From positions 124,001-188,000 of the forward strand of contig DAOQVR010000005.1 in NCBI GenBank assembly GCA_035341665.1: 64,000 nucleotides of DNA, read 5' to 3'. Below, in pieces: positions 32,242 through 39,764 of the stretch. A program made the translations under genes and the position numbers. Under the pieces are notes generated by a model, which had not been told where the DNA came from, searched no databases, and was given only the letters and a program-made list of their open reading frames with translations. The DNA comes from DAOQVR01 sp035341665 (GTDB taxonomy: Bacteria > Chloroflexota > Anaerolineae > JAAYZQ01). Position 1 is the stretch's first letter. Every line of letters starts with the position of its first letter.

Positions 32242-33966
32242 CTACTCCGGCAGCTCCGCGATGAGCTTGTCGATCCGCTCCAGCCTCTCCAGGACTTTTT
32301 CCCACGGACTGGACGCCGCGCCCTGCGCCAGGCTTAGGTTGGCCTGGGGCTTGGCGGCGGGAGGCGTCCAGAGCCAGACACCGTTCAGGTGCCGGTTGCG
32401 CGTGCCGGCGAGCATCCCCACCCGCCAGAGGAGGTCGCCACGCCCCTTCGGCCAGATGCCGCCCCGGCAGTTGCCTGGGGTGCACGGCCCACCCACAGCC
32501 GGGAAGGCGATGCGCCCATCGACGCCGGTCCTGCGCACGATGCCCCGCGTGTACCACTCTGAGGCGGAGCCGGCGAGGCGGGCAGGCATCAGCGGTGCGC
32601 CGGTGTAGTAGTAGAAGAAGGGTACACCCTCGACCGGTAGCCCTTGCCCATCCACCACCAGGACGTCGAGCGTGGCCGGCCCCTCGTACTCGTGGACCTC
32701 GATCAATCGGAGTGATCCCCGGCCGCGCCGGTAGCGCGTCCCGTACGTCGACCGCGCCCATTCCCAGGTTCGGGTGTCGCCCTCCAGGTCCATGACCAGC
32801 GGCTCGCTGCGCGGCTTGAGCTCCTTGGGCGGCGTGGACTCGAGGGCGTCGATCACCGGCTTCTTGCTGCCGTACAGGTTGCCGTAGGCCCAGCCATGCC
32901 AGGCGTCGTAGGGCCAGCCGCTTGCGCCCATGTCTTCGCAAGCCAGCAGCCAGGGACAGATGGCGAAGAAAGGAGAGGGAGTGTCGTACATCTGGAGGGT
33001 TTTCTTGGCGACCATGCGCGGCGTGGTGTGCGGCACGCGAATGTCCGTGTCAGGCCCCGTGCCCGCCCGGTCGCGGGGCACCCAGCCACCCTCCGTGAGC
33101 GCCATCGGCACGACGTAGCCAAAGGTATCCAGCGACCAATGCGCGACCTTTTCCCAGCCGCGCCAGCAGACATCGTCCTGCAGCGCCGTCAGATTGGGGT
33201 TCTGGAGAGCTTCGCGCCGCTGGTTCATCAGGTCGAGCGGCTCTTCCCACCATCGGCGGTCCCCTGCCATGTCGTCAAGCAGCCGCGTGTAGGCCTCCTC
33301 GGTCAGCTTGGCGCCGTAGCGCGTGGCGGCGTCGTAGGGATAGTCGCGGTGGCGGTTCTTGCCATAGTGATGGCCCGTGAAGAAGCCGAGGCCCTCATCA
33401 AAGATCCACTGGCAGTCGTAGTCGCGCAGCCCCTCGAACGGATTGAATCGGTAGTAGGGGCCGTCGGGAAAGCCGGCATAGCCTCCGTTGGAGGCGATGA
33501 ACCTGGCGGCCTGGGCCCAGACGGAAAAGACCGTCTGCCAGGCGTCTGCCGGCACCTTGCCGCCCTCCCACTCGCGGCTGTCGTAGGGCTCGTTGCGGAT
33601 GATCCAGAACGGCTTGAGCCCGTAGCGGCCGTACAGCTCCACGGTCCATAGCACGGTACCCTGCTCGGTGAACTGCGCGGGGAACTGCTTCTGCTCGCGG
33701 ATGATGGGGATGATCCCGGCGTCTAGGAGTACTTCCAGAGGATTGAGGCCGTGGTGTTTCTGGCGCACCGAGTCGCCGTCGGTGAGGATCACCGCCCACG
33801 ACATCCCCATGCTGACCATCAGGTCGACCCAGTACGAGGCGCGGTTGAGCCAGTCGCCGTGATGCCCAAAAGGCTGCAGGTGGACGCCGCGACTCGTGAT
33901 GGGGCGCCCGCTCACCTGCGCCGGGATCTCGAGCTGCCGGCTGGGCAGCGTTCTTATGGCATCCAT
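32242..33966 (-). CDS. Clan GH-A-like glycoside hydrolase fold protein, cytoplasmic, function unknown
   Basis: 574 aa with no signal peptide. A TIM-barrel glycosidase is suggested by a candidate acid/base Glu in IIRNEPYDS (the NEP pattern) and a candidate nucleophile Glu in ALTEGGW, placed as in clan GH-A. Trp/Tyr-rich loops lie between them. A beta-rich region (about 435-535) resembling an Ig/carboxypeptidase-regulatory fold follows, with a short amphipathic helix at the C-terminus (ERLERIDKLIAEL). The start overlaps the end of the upstream kinase-like gene by 13 bases; GGAGGAG lies upstream. Last gene of a five-gene leftward run. Lack of export is odd for a polysaccharide hydrolase. No substrate can be assigned. 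Confidence 0.65.
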   Translation of the reverse strand: MDAIRTLPSRQLEIPAQVSGRPITSRGVHLQPFGHHGDWLNRASYWVDLMVSMGMSWAVILTDGDSVRQKHHGLNPLEVLLDAGIIPIIREQKQFPAQFTEQGTVLWTVELYGRYGLKPFWIIRNEPYDSREWEGGKVPADAWQTVFSVWAQAARFIASNGGYAGFPDGPYYRFNPFEGLRDYDCQWIFDEGLGFFTGHHYGKNRHRDYPYDAATRYGAKLTEEAYTRLLDDMAGDRRWWEEPLDLMNQRREALQNPNLTALQDDVCWRGWEKVAHWSLDTFGYVVPMALTEGGWVPRDRAGTGPDTDIRVPHTTPRMVAKKTLQMYDTPSPFFAICPWLLACEDMGASGWPYDAWHGWAYGNLYGSKKPVIDALESTPPKELKPRSEPLVMDLEGDTRTWEWARSTYGTRYRRGRGSLRLIEVHEYEGPATLDVLVVDGQGLPVEGVPFFYYYTGAPLMPARLAGSASEWYTRGIVRRTGVDGRIAFPAVGGPCTPGNCRGGIWPKGRGDLLWRVGMLAGTRNRHLNGVWLWTPPAAKPQANLSLAQGAASSPWEKVLERLERIDKLIAELPE

Positions 33967-34580
33967 AGCGCCCCCGTCTCCTCCATCCAGTCCGCGACGC
34001 GGTCGGCGCTGCGCGCCACATTGCCGTCCGAGACGTCCAGCTCCAACGTGGGCAGGGCCGAGGCCTTCACCAGGCGGCGGATCAGCTCCTGCTCCGCGAC
34101 GAAAACGCCCAGGTCGTGGTACTGGCCTGGGTTGCCCGATACCTTGAGCCGCTCGGTGCGGGCAGCTGCAAAGGAGTCGGGCGTCCGCGTGCAAAAGACA
34201 AGCCGGAAGCCCTGGCTTGCCAGGCCCTCGTCCAGCCAGCGCACGTCAACCTCCCTGCCCTGCGCCTGGAGCTGGTACGCCTGCGTGGAGATGTGGAAGC
34301 GGTCCACGATCCAGGAGTAGTAGCGCAGCAGGCCAAAGAGGTGCAGCCAGGTGCGGTACGTCTCCATGGCGAGCGTTTCTTCCTCCGGCAGGTAGTTGAT
34401 GAGTCCGCGGCCCCATGGCACGTTGGTGAAGCCGCACCACTCGGCCGAGACCAGCGGCGAGTGGTAGCGGTACTTGCGCGGGCCGACAATGCGCGGGTGC
34501 TCGTTCAGCGCGAAAGCGATGTCGGTCTTGTGGGTCAGGCGGGTGCCTTCCAGGATAATCTTGGGGCACATCTTGGGCAT
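33954..34580 (-). CDS. P-loop nucleotide-kinase-like protein with altered Walker A
   Basis: 208 aa. It opens with a strand and P-loop (IILEGTRLTHKTD), where the glycine before Lys-Thr is His. It continues with a YYSWIVDRFHIS segment like the DRxx/lid region of deoxynucleoside or thymidylate kinases, then LVFCTRTPDSF. The overall layout is that of the dNMP/deoxynucleoside kinase group, but no specific substrate can be named. The ATG is 4 bases after the stop of the zinc-finger gene, so translation is coupled. It may phosphorylate a nucleotide or only bind one. Confidence 0.65.
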   Translation of the reverse strand: MPKMCPKIILEGTRLTHKTDIAFALNEHPRIVGPRKYRYHSPLVSAEWCGFTNVPWGRGLINYLPEEETLAMETYRTWLHLFGLLRYYSWIVDRFHISTQAYQLQAQGREVDVRWLDEGLASQGFRLVFCTRTPDSFAAARTERLKVSGNPGQYHDLGVFVAEQELIRRLVKASALPTLELDVSDGNVARSADRVADWMEETGALWMP

Positions 34581-34583
34581 TGG

Positions 34584-35015
34584 CTAGCTTGACTCCCTCT
34601 CCCCTGGGATAATCTGAATGTCGCCCTCCGGCGGGACGAGCGCCCTGGCGCGTCTGTCCGGCGCTTGCCACACGGAGGTCCCGTCGAGCCACTGTGTGAT
34701 GAATGTCCAGGCGCTCATGTAGCGGTCCTCGTCGCAGGCAATCCTGGAAGCCGCGTCGAGGATAGACTCGTACGGAGGCTCGTACGGAAGGTTCAGCGTT
34801 CGGCAGATCGCCCCTGCGCTGTGGCCCACCAGTGCCGCGACCGCGGCGTCCAGCTCACCGCCTCCGTCCACAGGCCCGACGGGCCTGCTGTGCAGGCTGT
34901 GCCGGCACTCGCTGCACACCCACAGGCCGTCCTCGTCCAGCTCAAGATGGCCCCGGCCCTGTGTGGCGCGAGCTCCGGGGCGCCCGCAGAAGTCGCACAT
35001 TGGCTGTCTGTCCAT
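34584..35015 (-). CDS. Small zinc-finger protein, unknown function
   Basis: 143 aa. The N-terminus has two CxxC pairs (CDFCGRP...CSECRHS) that should hold one zinc ion. The rest is predicted helical and has no motif I recognise. The gene is 24 bases after sir2 and 4 bases before the kinase-like gene, all on the minus strand. It could be a nucleic-acid or protein adaptor for this cluster. Ribosome site weak. Confidence 0.6.
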   Translation of the reverse strand: MDRQPMCDFCGRPGARATQGRGHLELDEDGLWVCSECRHSLHSRPVGPVDGGGELDAAVAALVGHSAGAICRTLNLPYEPPYESILDAASRIACDEDRYMSAWTFITQWLDGTSVWQAPDRRARALVPPEGDIQIIPGERESS

Positions 35016-35039
35016 TCTTGCCCGGTCTGTGCGGCTCGC

Positions 35040-35792
35040 CTATCCCAGCGCCGCGACGATGGCCGGAAGGATCTCGGTCACGTCCCCGTGGACAACCACC
35101 TGGGCGTGCCGGTCAAAGTCGGTCGGCTGTAAGTTGACGATGATCCCCTTGGCGCCATTCGTGACGGCGACAAAAGGGATATCCGCCGCCGGGATCACCT
35201 CCAGCGAGGAGCCCGCCACCAGGAACAGGTCGCTGCGCTTGGCTTCCTGCAGTGCGGCGTTGAACACGCGGATGGGAAGCTGCTCGCCGAAGAGGATCAC
35301 GTTCGGCTTGAGCGCACCGCCGCAGGCACAGAAGGGAACCTTTCCATCGGCAAGCAGCGGCTCGATCAGAGGATCGACGGGCACGACCTTGTAGCAGCGG
35401 ACGCAGGTCGCTTCGCGCATGTGCCCGTGGAGCTCAAGAACCCTCTTGGATCCCGCGCGCTGGTGCAGGTTGTCGATGTTTTGCGTGATGAGGGCCTTTA
35501 GGAACCCCCTGCGCTCCAGCTCGGCCATGGCAACGTGCGCCGCGTTCGGCTGGGCCTCCAGCATGGTGCGTGCCAGGGGCCGTAGCCATTCGTAAAAGCT
35601 CCGCGGGTCCTGGCGGAACGACCAGATCGAGGCAACGGCCATCGGGTCGGAGCGCTCCCACAGCCCCGAGGAAGGGCTGCGAAAGTCAGGGATGCCGGAT
35701 GCCGTGCTGTGGCCGGCCCCGGTCAGGGCCACCAGGTGATGCGAGGTGCGAATTAGCTCAGCGGCTTCTGCGATTTCGTGCTGGAAGCTCAT
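35040..35792 (-). CDS. Sir2-family NAD-dependent protein deacylase
   Basis: 250 aa. NAD-binding and catalytic motifs are clear: LTGAGHSTASGIPDFR, TQNIDNLHQRAG, catalytic His in LELHGHM, and GSSLEVIPAADIP. A zinc site is present but reads CVRC...CAC, so the second pair is compressed (CACGG). It removes acyl groups from lysine and consumes NAD. GGAGGG lies directly before the ATG, which overlaps the endonuclease V stop by 4 bases. Small bacterial sirtuins of this type usually act on metabolic enzymes; the genomic context here hints at a link to nucleotide or DNA metabolism. Confidence 0.92.
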   Translation of the reverse strand: MSFQHEIAEAAELIRTSHHLVALTGAGHSTASGIPDFRSPSSGLWERSDPMAVASIWSFRQDPRSFYEWLRPLARTMLEAQPNAAHVAMAELERRGFLKALITQNIDNLHQRAGSKRVLELHGHMREATCVRCYKVVPVDPLIEPLLADGKVPFCACGGALKPNVILFGEQLPIRVFNAALQEAKRSDLFLVAGSSLEVIPAADIPFVAVTNGAKGIIVNLQPTDFDRHAQVVVHGDVTEILPAIVAALG

Positions 35793-36532
35793 GCCCTCCG
35801 CCGATCCTGTTGCATGCTTCGGGGCTCGCCGGGGGGAGGCACCTTTGTCTCCGCGCTGCCGGCCATCCTGTGGGCGAGGCGCGTGGTCTCGGGCAGCCGC
35901 TGGCCCCGCGCGCAGCAGGCCCGCACCATCTCGACAGCCGTGGGTAGGTCCACGCGGTGACCGATCGAGACGTACACCGGCTTCTTGCCCTCCGCCGTCC
36001 GGAGCACGGCGCCAATCGTTTCTTCTCCCTCCAGGAGCGGCACCCACTCTCCGGCCGCAGGGCCCGGCACGGCCGCCTGGCCGCACAGCCGGGACTTGGC
36101 GCAGCCGACGCTGGGCCAGTCGAGAATAACCCCAAGGTGGGCCGCCAGCCCCATCCGGCGCGGGTGGGCAATGCCATGCGCATCAAAGAGAAAGAGATCG
36201 GGCCACGTCCCGAGCTTTTCGAGTGACCGCAGCACGGCCGGCGCCTCCCGAAAGGCGAGCAGGCCCGGCACGTAGGGAAATGCGACGGGTGCTTCGGCCA
36301 GCGCCCAGTCGAGCGGTTCCAGCCCGGGAAAGCTCAGCACGACCACGGCGGCCCACGCCCGCTCGCTTCGGAAACCGACGTCTACCCCCGCGACGCTGCG
36401 CAGGGCGGCCGGGGAGAAGGTCGTGCGGGGGATGACCTGGCCGGCCAGCCGCGCCTGCGCGGCCCTGGCTTCCTCTACCGGCAGGTCCCAGGCGTGGGGA
36501 AGGGTCCATCCTGCGTGTTCTTGGACGACCAA
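35789..36532 (-). CDS. nfi: Endonuclease V (deoxyinosine 3'-endonuclease)
   Basis: About 247 aa. It cuts DNA one base 3' of deoxyinosine to start repair of deaminated adenine. Conserved features include AGVDVGF (first catalytic Asp), PYVPGLLAFREAPAVL (damage-recognition wedge PYxP), FDAHGIAHPRRMGLAAHLG (second Asp), VGCAKSRLCG and SIGHRVDL. The TTG at 36532 is preferred because GAGGGGGG precedes it; an upstream GTG at 36580 has no ribosome site. First gene of the leftward five-gene run. The C-terminal tail is slightly longer than in E. coli Nfi. Confidence 0.93.
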   Translation of the reverse strand: MVVQEHAGWTLPHAWDLPVEEARAAQARLAGQVIPRTTFSPAALRSVAGVDVGFRSERAWAAVVVLSFPGLEPLDWALAEAPVAFPYVPGLLAFREAPAVLRSLEKLGTWPDLFLFDAHGIAHPRRMGLAAHLGVILDWPSVGCAKSRLCGQAAVPGPAAGEWVPLLEGEETIGAVLRTAEGKKPVYVSIGHRVDLPTAVEMVRACCARGQRLPETTRLAHRMAGSAETKVPPPGEPRSMQQDRRRA

Positions 36533-36609
36533 CCTTGCTCGCCCCCCTCTGCTGCCGGAAGGATAGCACGAACTCGCCACTTGCGCAAGCCATGAGGTCT
36601 GCCACTCTC

Positions 36610-36851
36610 GTAGGCCGGCTTTCCGTACCCGCCCGCGCCTAGTCTAGCCCCCTGTCGGCGTCGTCGTAGGGCGGGTTTCCATACCCGCCCGCGCCTAGTG
36701 TAGCCCCCTGTCGGCGTCGTCGTAGGGCGGGTTTCCATACCCGTAGTGTAGCCGCTTGTCGGCGTAGTCGTAGGCCGGCTCTCCACACCCGCCCTCGCCC
36801 AGTGTAGCCGCTTGTCGGCGTCGTCGTAGGGCGGGTTTCCATACCCGCCCC
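36610..36851. repeat. 56-bp tandem repeat, about five units
   Basis: Unit starts are at 36610, 36666, 36722, 36770 and 36826, so spacing is 56, 56, 48 and 56; the third unit lacks 8 bases. Each complete unit contains a GGGCGGGT / ACCCGCCC hairpin and a TAGTGTAGCC-TTGTCGGCG spacer. It fills most of the gene-free stretch 36533-36935. No ribosome site or codon pattern supports coding on either strand. It may be a REP-like element; it is not CRISPR because the whole unit repeats with no unique spacers. Confidence 0.9.
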
Positions 36852-36878
36852 AGGGATCGCAGTCACGGTTCCGCCATC

Positions 36879-36907
36879 TTGCCAGGCACCGTCACTTCGG
36901 GTACGAT
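36879..36907 (+). promoter_or_regulatory. Promoter for the acyltransferase operon
   Basis: TTGCCA (36879-36884), 17 bases, TACGAT (36902-36907). Predicted start near 36914, about 22 bases before the GTG start. Confidence 0.6.
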
Positions 36908-36935
36908 ACTCCGGCAAACTTGCCCGGAGTGAGAC

Positions 36936-37808
36936 GTGCACTCGTACCTGCAGTACATCACCTATCGCTTCATCGCCCTGGCCGGGTACCTGCCGCTCCG
37001 CTTGGGCTACCGGTTGGCTCAGTGGGCCGGGCGGCTCGTCTACAACCTGATGCCCAACCTGCGGCGCGTCCTCACGTCCAACATCCGCCACGTGCTCGGC
37101 CCATCCGCGACCGCAGAGCAGGTGCAAGTGATTGTCCGGAAGCAGTGCGTCTACGTCGTCAAGAACCTCTACGACCAGTTCCGGCTCGGGCACGTGACGA
37201 GAGAGGGTGCTCTGCGCGTCACCCGCATCGAGGGCAGCGAGCACCTCTTTGCGGAGCTGTCCAAGGGACGGGGCGTGGTTGCCATATCGGCCCACCTGGG
37301 CAGCACCGAGACGGTCGCCCAGACCCCCTTGACCCTCGGCGTGCCCATCACCGGCATGATCCTGAAGGCAGGCCCTGAGCGGCGTTTCCGCTTCATCCTC
37401 AACCTCAGGCGCAGCCAGGGTGTGAACCTGATCCCCACCGGCGAATCGCCCAAGGCCCTCTTCCATGCCCTGAAGCGCAACGAGATCGTCTGCCTGCCGT
37501 GTGACCAGGACCTGACCGGCAGCGGGCGAGAGGTTCCCTTCTTTGGTGCGCGTACGCGCCTGCCCGACGGGCCGCTGCGCATCGCCCGGCGGGCCGGAGT
37601 AAGCGTGTTGCCCGCCTTTGCCCTGCGCCTGCCCGGCGACACCTTTCTTCTGGAGTTTGAGCCCCCCCTGGATCTGCCCGAGACCGGCGACCGGGAGGCC
37701 GACTTGGAGGCGGGGATGGCGATCCTTGTATCGGCCCTGGAGCGTCGGATCCGGGCCCACCCAGAGCAATGGTTGGTCACCGGCCCGGTCTGGCCGGAGG
37801 AGGAGTGA
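36936..37808 (+). CDS. LpxL/PIM-type lysophospholipid acyltransferase
   Basis: 290 aa. The family catalytic motif Hx4E is seen in SAHLGSTETV. LPCDQDLTGSGREVPFFG and DGPLRIARRAGVSVLPAF are typical of the lauroyl/phosphatidylinositol-mannoside acyltransferase group. An N-terminal hydrophobic helix (YRFIALAGYLPLRLGYRL) anchors it in the membrane. It would transfer an acyl chain from a carrier to a glycolipid or lysolipid. GTG start with GGAGTGA upstream. Stop codon 3 bases before a CDP-alcohol phosphatidyltransferase gene, as in PIM loci of actinobacteria, which suggests an inositol- or glycerol-based membrane lipid. Confidence 0.87.
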   Translation: MHSYLQYITYRFIALAGYLPLRLGYRLAQWAGRLVYNLMPNLRRVLTSNIRHVLGPSATAEQVQVIVRKQCVYVVKNLYDQFRLGHVTREGALRVTRIEGSEHLFAELSKGRGVVAISAHLGSTETVAQTPLTLGVPITGMILKAGPERRFRFILNLRRSQGVNLIPTGESPKALFHALKRNEIVCLPCDQDLTGSGREVPFFGARTRLPDGPLRIARRAGVSVLPAFALRLPGDTFLLEFEPPLDLPETGDREADLEAGMAILVSALERRIRAHPEQWLVTGPVWPEEE

Positions 37809-37811
37809 AGC

Positions 37812-38480
37812 ATGTCCCTGATAGAGCGCAAGGCCCGTGAGGTCAGCCGCCCCACGCTGGAGGCGATCGGGCGCGGTCTGGCCCGCACCCCACTCACGCC
37901 CGACTTCATCACGCTGTTGGGCTTGGCGCTGACGGCGGGCGTCGCCGCCCTGGCGGCCGTGGGACAGATCCGGTGGGCTGGGATCGCCTACATCGCCGCA
38001 GCCCTCTTTGACTCGCTCGACGGTGCGCTGGCCCGGGCGCGCGGCGGCGGCAGCCGCTTCGGCGCCTTCCTGGACTCGTCGGTCGACCGCGTGGAAGAAG
38101 GGCTGGTCTTTCTGGGCCTGACGATCCACTACGTCTTGGCGGGCAGCGCCTGGGAGCCTCCGCTGATCCTCTTTGCCACCCTCATGTCGCTGATGGTCAG
38201 CTATACGCGGGCGCGTGCCGAAGGGCTGGGCGTAGCCTGCAAGGACGGGCTCATGACCCGCCTCGTGCGCCTTGTCGTCCTCATCGCGGGCATGATCTTG
38301 GGCCAGGTGCTGATCGCCGTCATACTCATCGGCGCCGGAAGCCTGGTGACGTCGATCCACCGCGTGATCCACGTCCGGCAGATGACCGGAGGGGAGAAAG
38401 GCGGTTGGGGTCAGGTCAAGCAACCCTACGCGCCCGGCCCGGCCTCCGCCCCTGCACCTACACCGAGCCAAACGGAGTAG
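37812..38480 (+). CDS. CDP-alcohol phosphatidyltransferase
   Basis: 222-aa membrane enzyme that joins a CDP-diacylglycerol to an alcohol to form a phospholipid. The signature D-x2-DG-x2-AR-x8-G-x3-D-x3-D is complete (FDSLDGALARARGGG then GAFLDSSVD, about residues 72-97). About five to six membrane helices are visible. The proline/alanine-rich tail after residue 200 is unusual. The alcohol (glycerol phosphate, inositol phosphate or other) is not determined by the sequence. It is 3 bases after the acyltransferase gene and 5 bases before the exchanger gene. Confidence 0.9.
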   Translation: MSLIERKAREVSRPTLEAIGRGLARTPLTPDFITLLGLALTAGVAALAAVGQIRWAGIAYIAAALFDSLDGALARARGGGSRFGAFLDSSVDRVEEGLVFLGLTIHYVLAGSAWEPPLILFATLMSLMVSYTRARAEGLGVACKDGLMTRLVRLVVLIAGMILGQVLIAVILIGAGSLVTSIHRVIHVRQMTGGEKGGWGQVKQPYAPGPASAPAPTPSQTE

Positions 38481-38485
38481 CCACC

Positions 38486-39571
38486 ATGAAGGTATTGTAT
38501 GGTTTGCTCATCTTTGTCGTCGTCGCCGTCTTGGCCGAGCTGTTGGGCTGGAGCCCGCTGCTCGTCTTTCTCTTTTCTGGCCTGGCGATGATCCCCCTGG
38601 CTGGGCTGATGGGGCAGGCCACCGAAGTCCTGGCCGAGCACACCGGCCCTCGCATTGGCGGGCTGCTCAACGCTACCCTGGGGAATGCAGCCGAGCTCAT
38701 CATCACCCTCGTCGCCATTCGCGAGGGCGTAGTGAACCCGGCCGTCCGCGAGCAGCTCATGGAGCTGGTCCGCGCCTCGCTCACCGGCTCGATCTTGGGC
38801 AACATCCTGCTGGTATTGGGCTTCTCCATCCTGCTGGGGGGGCTGAAGAACGGCATCCAAAAGTTCGACCGCAGCCATGCCGGCATCAACGCCACCATGC
38901 TGCTGTTGGCCGTCGCCGCTCTCGTCATCCCCTCGGTCTTTGGCCACACCATCGACGTGGTCAACCACAGCGCGGTCGAGTACCTCAGCCTTGGTGTGGC
39001 CGGGGTCATGATCGTCCTCTACGCATTGCTCCTTGTCGCCCAGTTGCGCCGGCCGGAAGGCAAGTCACAGCACGATCAACCGCACAAGGCGAGAGCTGCA
39101 AAGCACCGCTGGTCCGTGCAGATCGCCCTCGCCGTGCTGCTGGGCGCGACCGCCCTGATTGCCTGGATGAGCGAGATTCTGGTCGGATCCATCGAGCATG
39201 TGATCGCGCAGGTGGGTATCAGCGAGTTCTTCTTGGGGATCATCATCATCCCGCTCATCGGCAACGTGGCCGAGCATCTGGTCGCTGTGCAGGTGGCGCG
39301 CAAGAACCAGATGGAGCTCAGCCTGGCAATCTCCGTCGGCTCGAGCCTTCAGATCGCACTCTTTGTCGCGCCTCTGCTCGTCTTTGTCAGCCTGATCATG
39401 GGCAACCCGCTCACGCTGATGTTCAATCAGTTTGAGCTGATCGCGCTGATGGCGGCTGTGCTGATCGGTGGGCTTGTGTCGCTGGACGGCGAGTCGAACT
39501 GGCTCGAAGGTGCGATGCTGCTGGCGATCTATGTGATCATCGCCCTGGCGTTTTTCTGGCTTCCTACATGA
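38486..39571 (+). CDS. Calcium/proton exchanger (CaCA superfamily, CAX type)
   Basis: 361 aa with about 11 membrane helices and both alpha-repeat motifs: GNAAELIITLVAIREG in the first half and GNVAEHLVAVQVARKN in the second, with the GSSLQIALFVAP helix. A short polar loop (about residues 188-210) separates the halves. It would export Ca2+ in exchange for H+. The ATG at 38486 begins MKVLYGLL; the open frame upstream lies inside the previous gene. Ribosome site weak (GGAG at distance). Confidence 0.93.
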   Translation: MKVLYGLLIFVVVAVLAELLGWSPLLVFLFSGLAMIPLAGLMGQATEVLAEHTGPRIGGLLNATLGNAAELIITLVAIREGVVNPAVREQLMELVRASLTGSILGNILLVLGFSILLGGLKNGIQKFDRSHAGINATMLLLAVAALVIPSVFGHTIDVVNHSAVEYLSLGVAGVMIVLYALLLVAQLRRPEGKSQHDQPHKARAAKHRWSVQIALAVLLGATALIAWMSEILVGSIEHVIAQVGISEFFLGIIIIPLIGNVAEHLVAVQVARKNQMELSLAISVGSSLQIALFVAPLLVFVSLIMGNPLTLMFNQFELIALMAAVLIGGLVSLDGESNWLEGAMLLAIYVIIALAFFWLPT

Positions 39572-39764
39572 AAGCAGACGGGGCTGCCCCAAAGCTGTCA
39601 TTCCCAGGTGGCGTAGCGACCGAGAATCTCCGATTCTGCCTGGAACGCAGTGAAGTCAATTGCCCCGCCGCGCTCAGCATAGCAGGTCTCGTGCTTTCTG
39701 GACGGCCCCGTCTACCTTGGCTCCGGAGAGCTCGCGGGTCTACCTTCGCCCGCCATGGGCGCCG

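Noticed and set aside
36639..36851. Possible repeat-containing protein on the minus strand across the 56-bp repeat
   Set aside because: No ribosome site or start signal; the peptide only mirrors the DNA repeat, and the 48-bp unit reads through by chance.
36610..36851. CRISPR array
   Set aside because: The whole 56-bp unit repeats with no unique spacers and no cas genes nearby.
39572..39764. Gene or RNA in the spacer after the Ca2+ exchanger
   Set aside because: Only very short stems (such as AGAAT/ATTCT) were seen, with no coding or RNA pattern.
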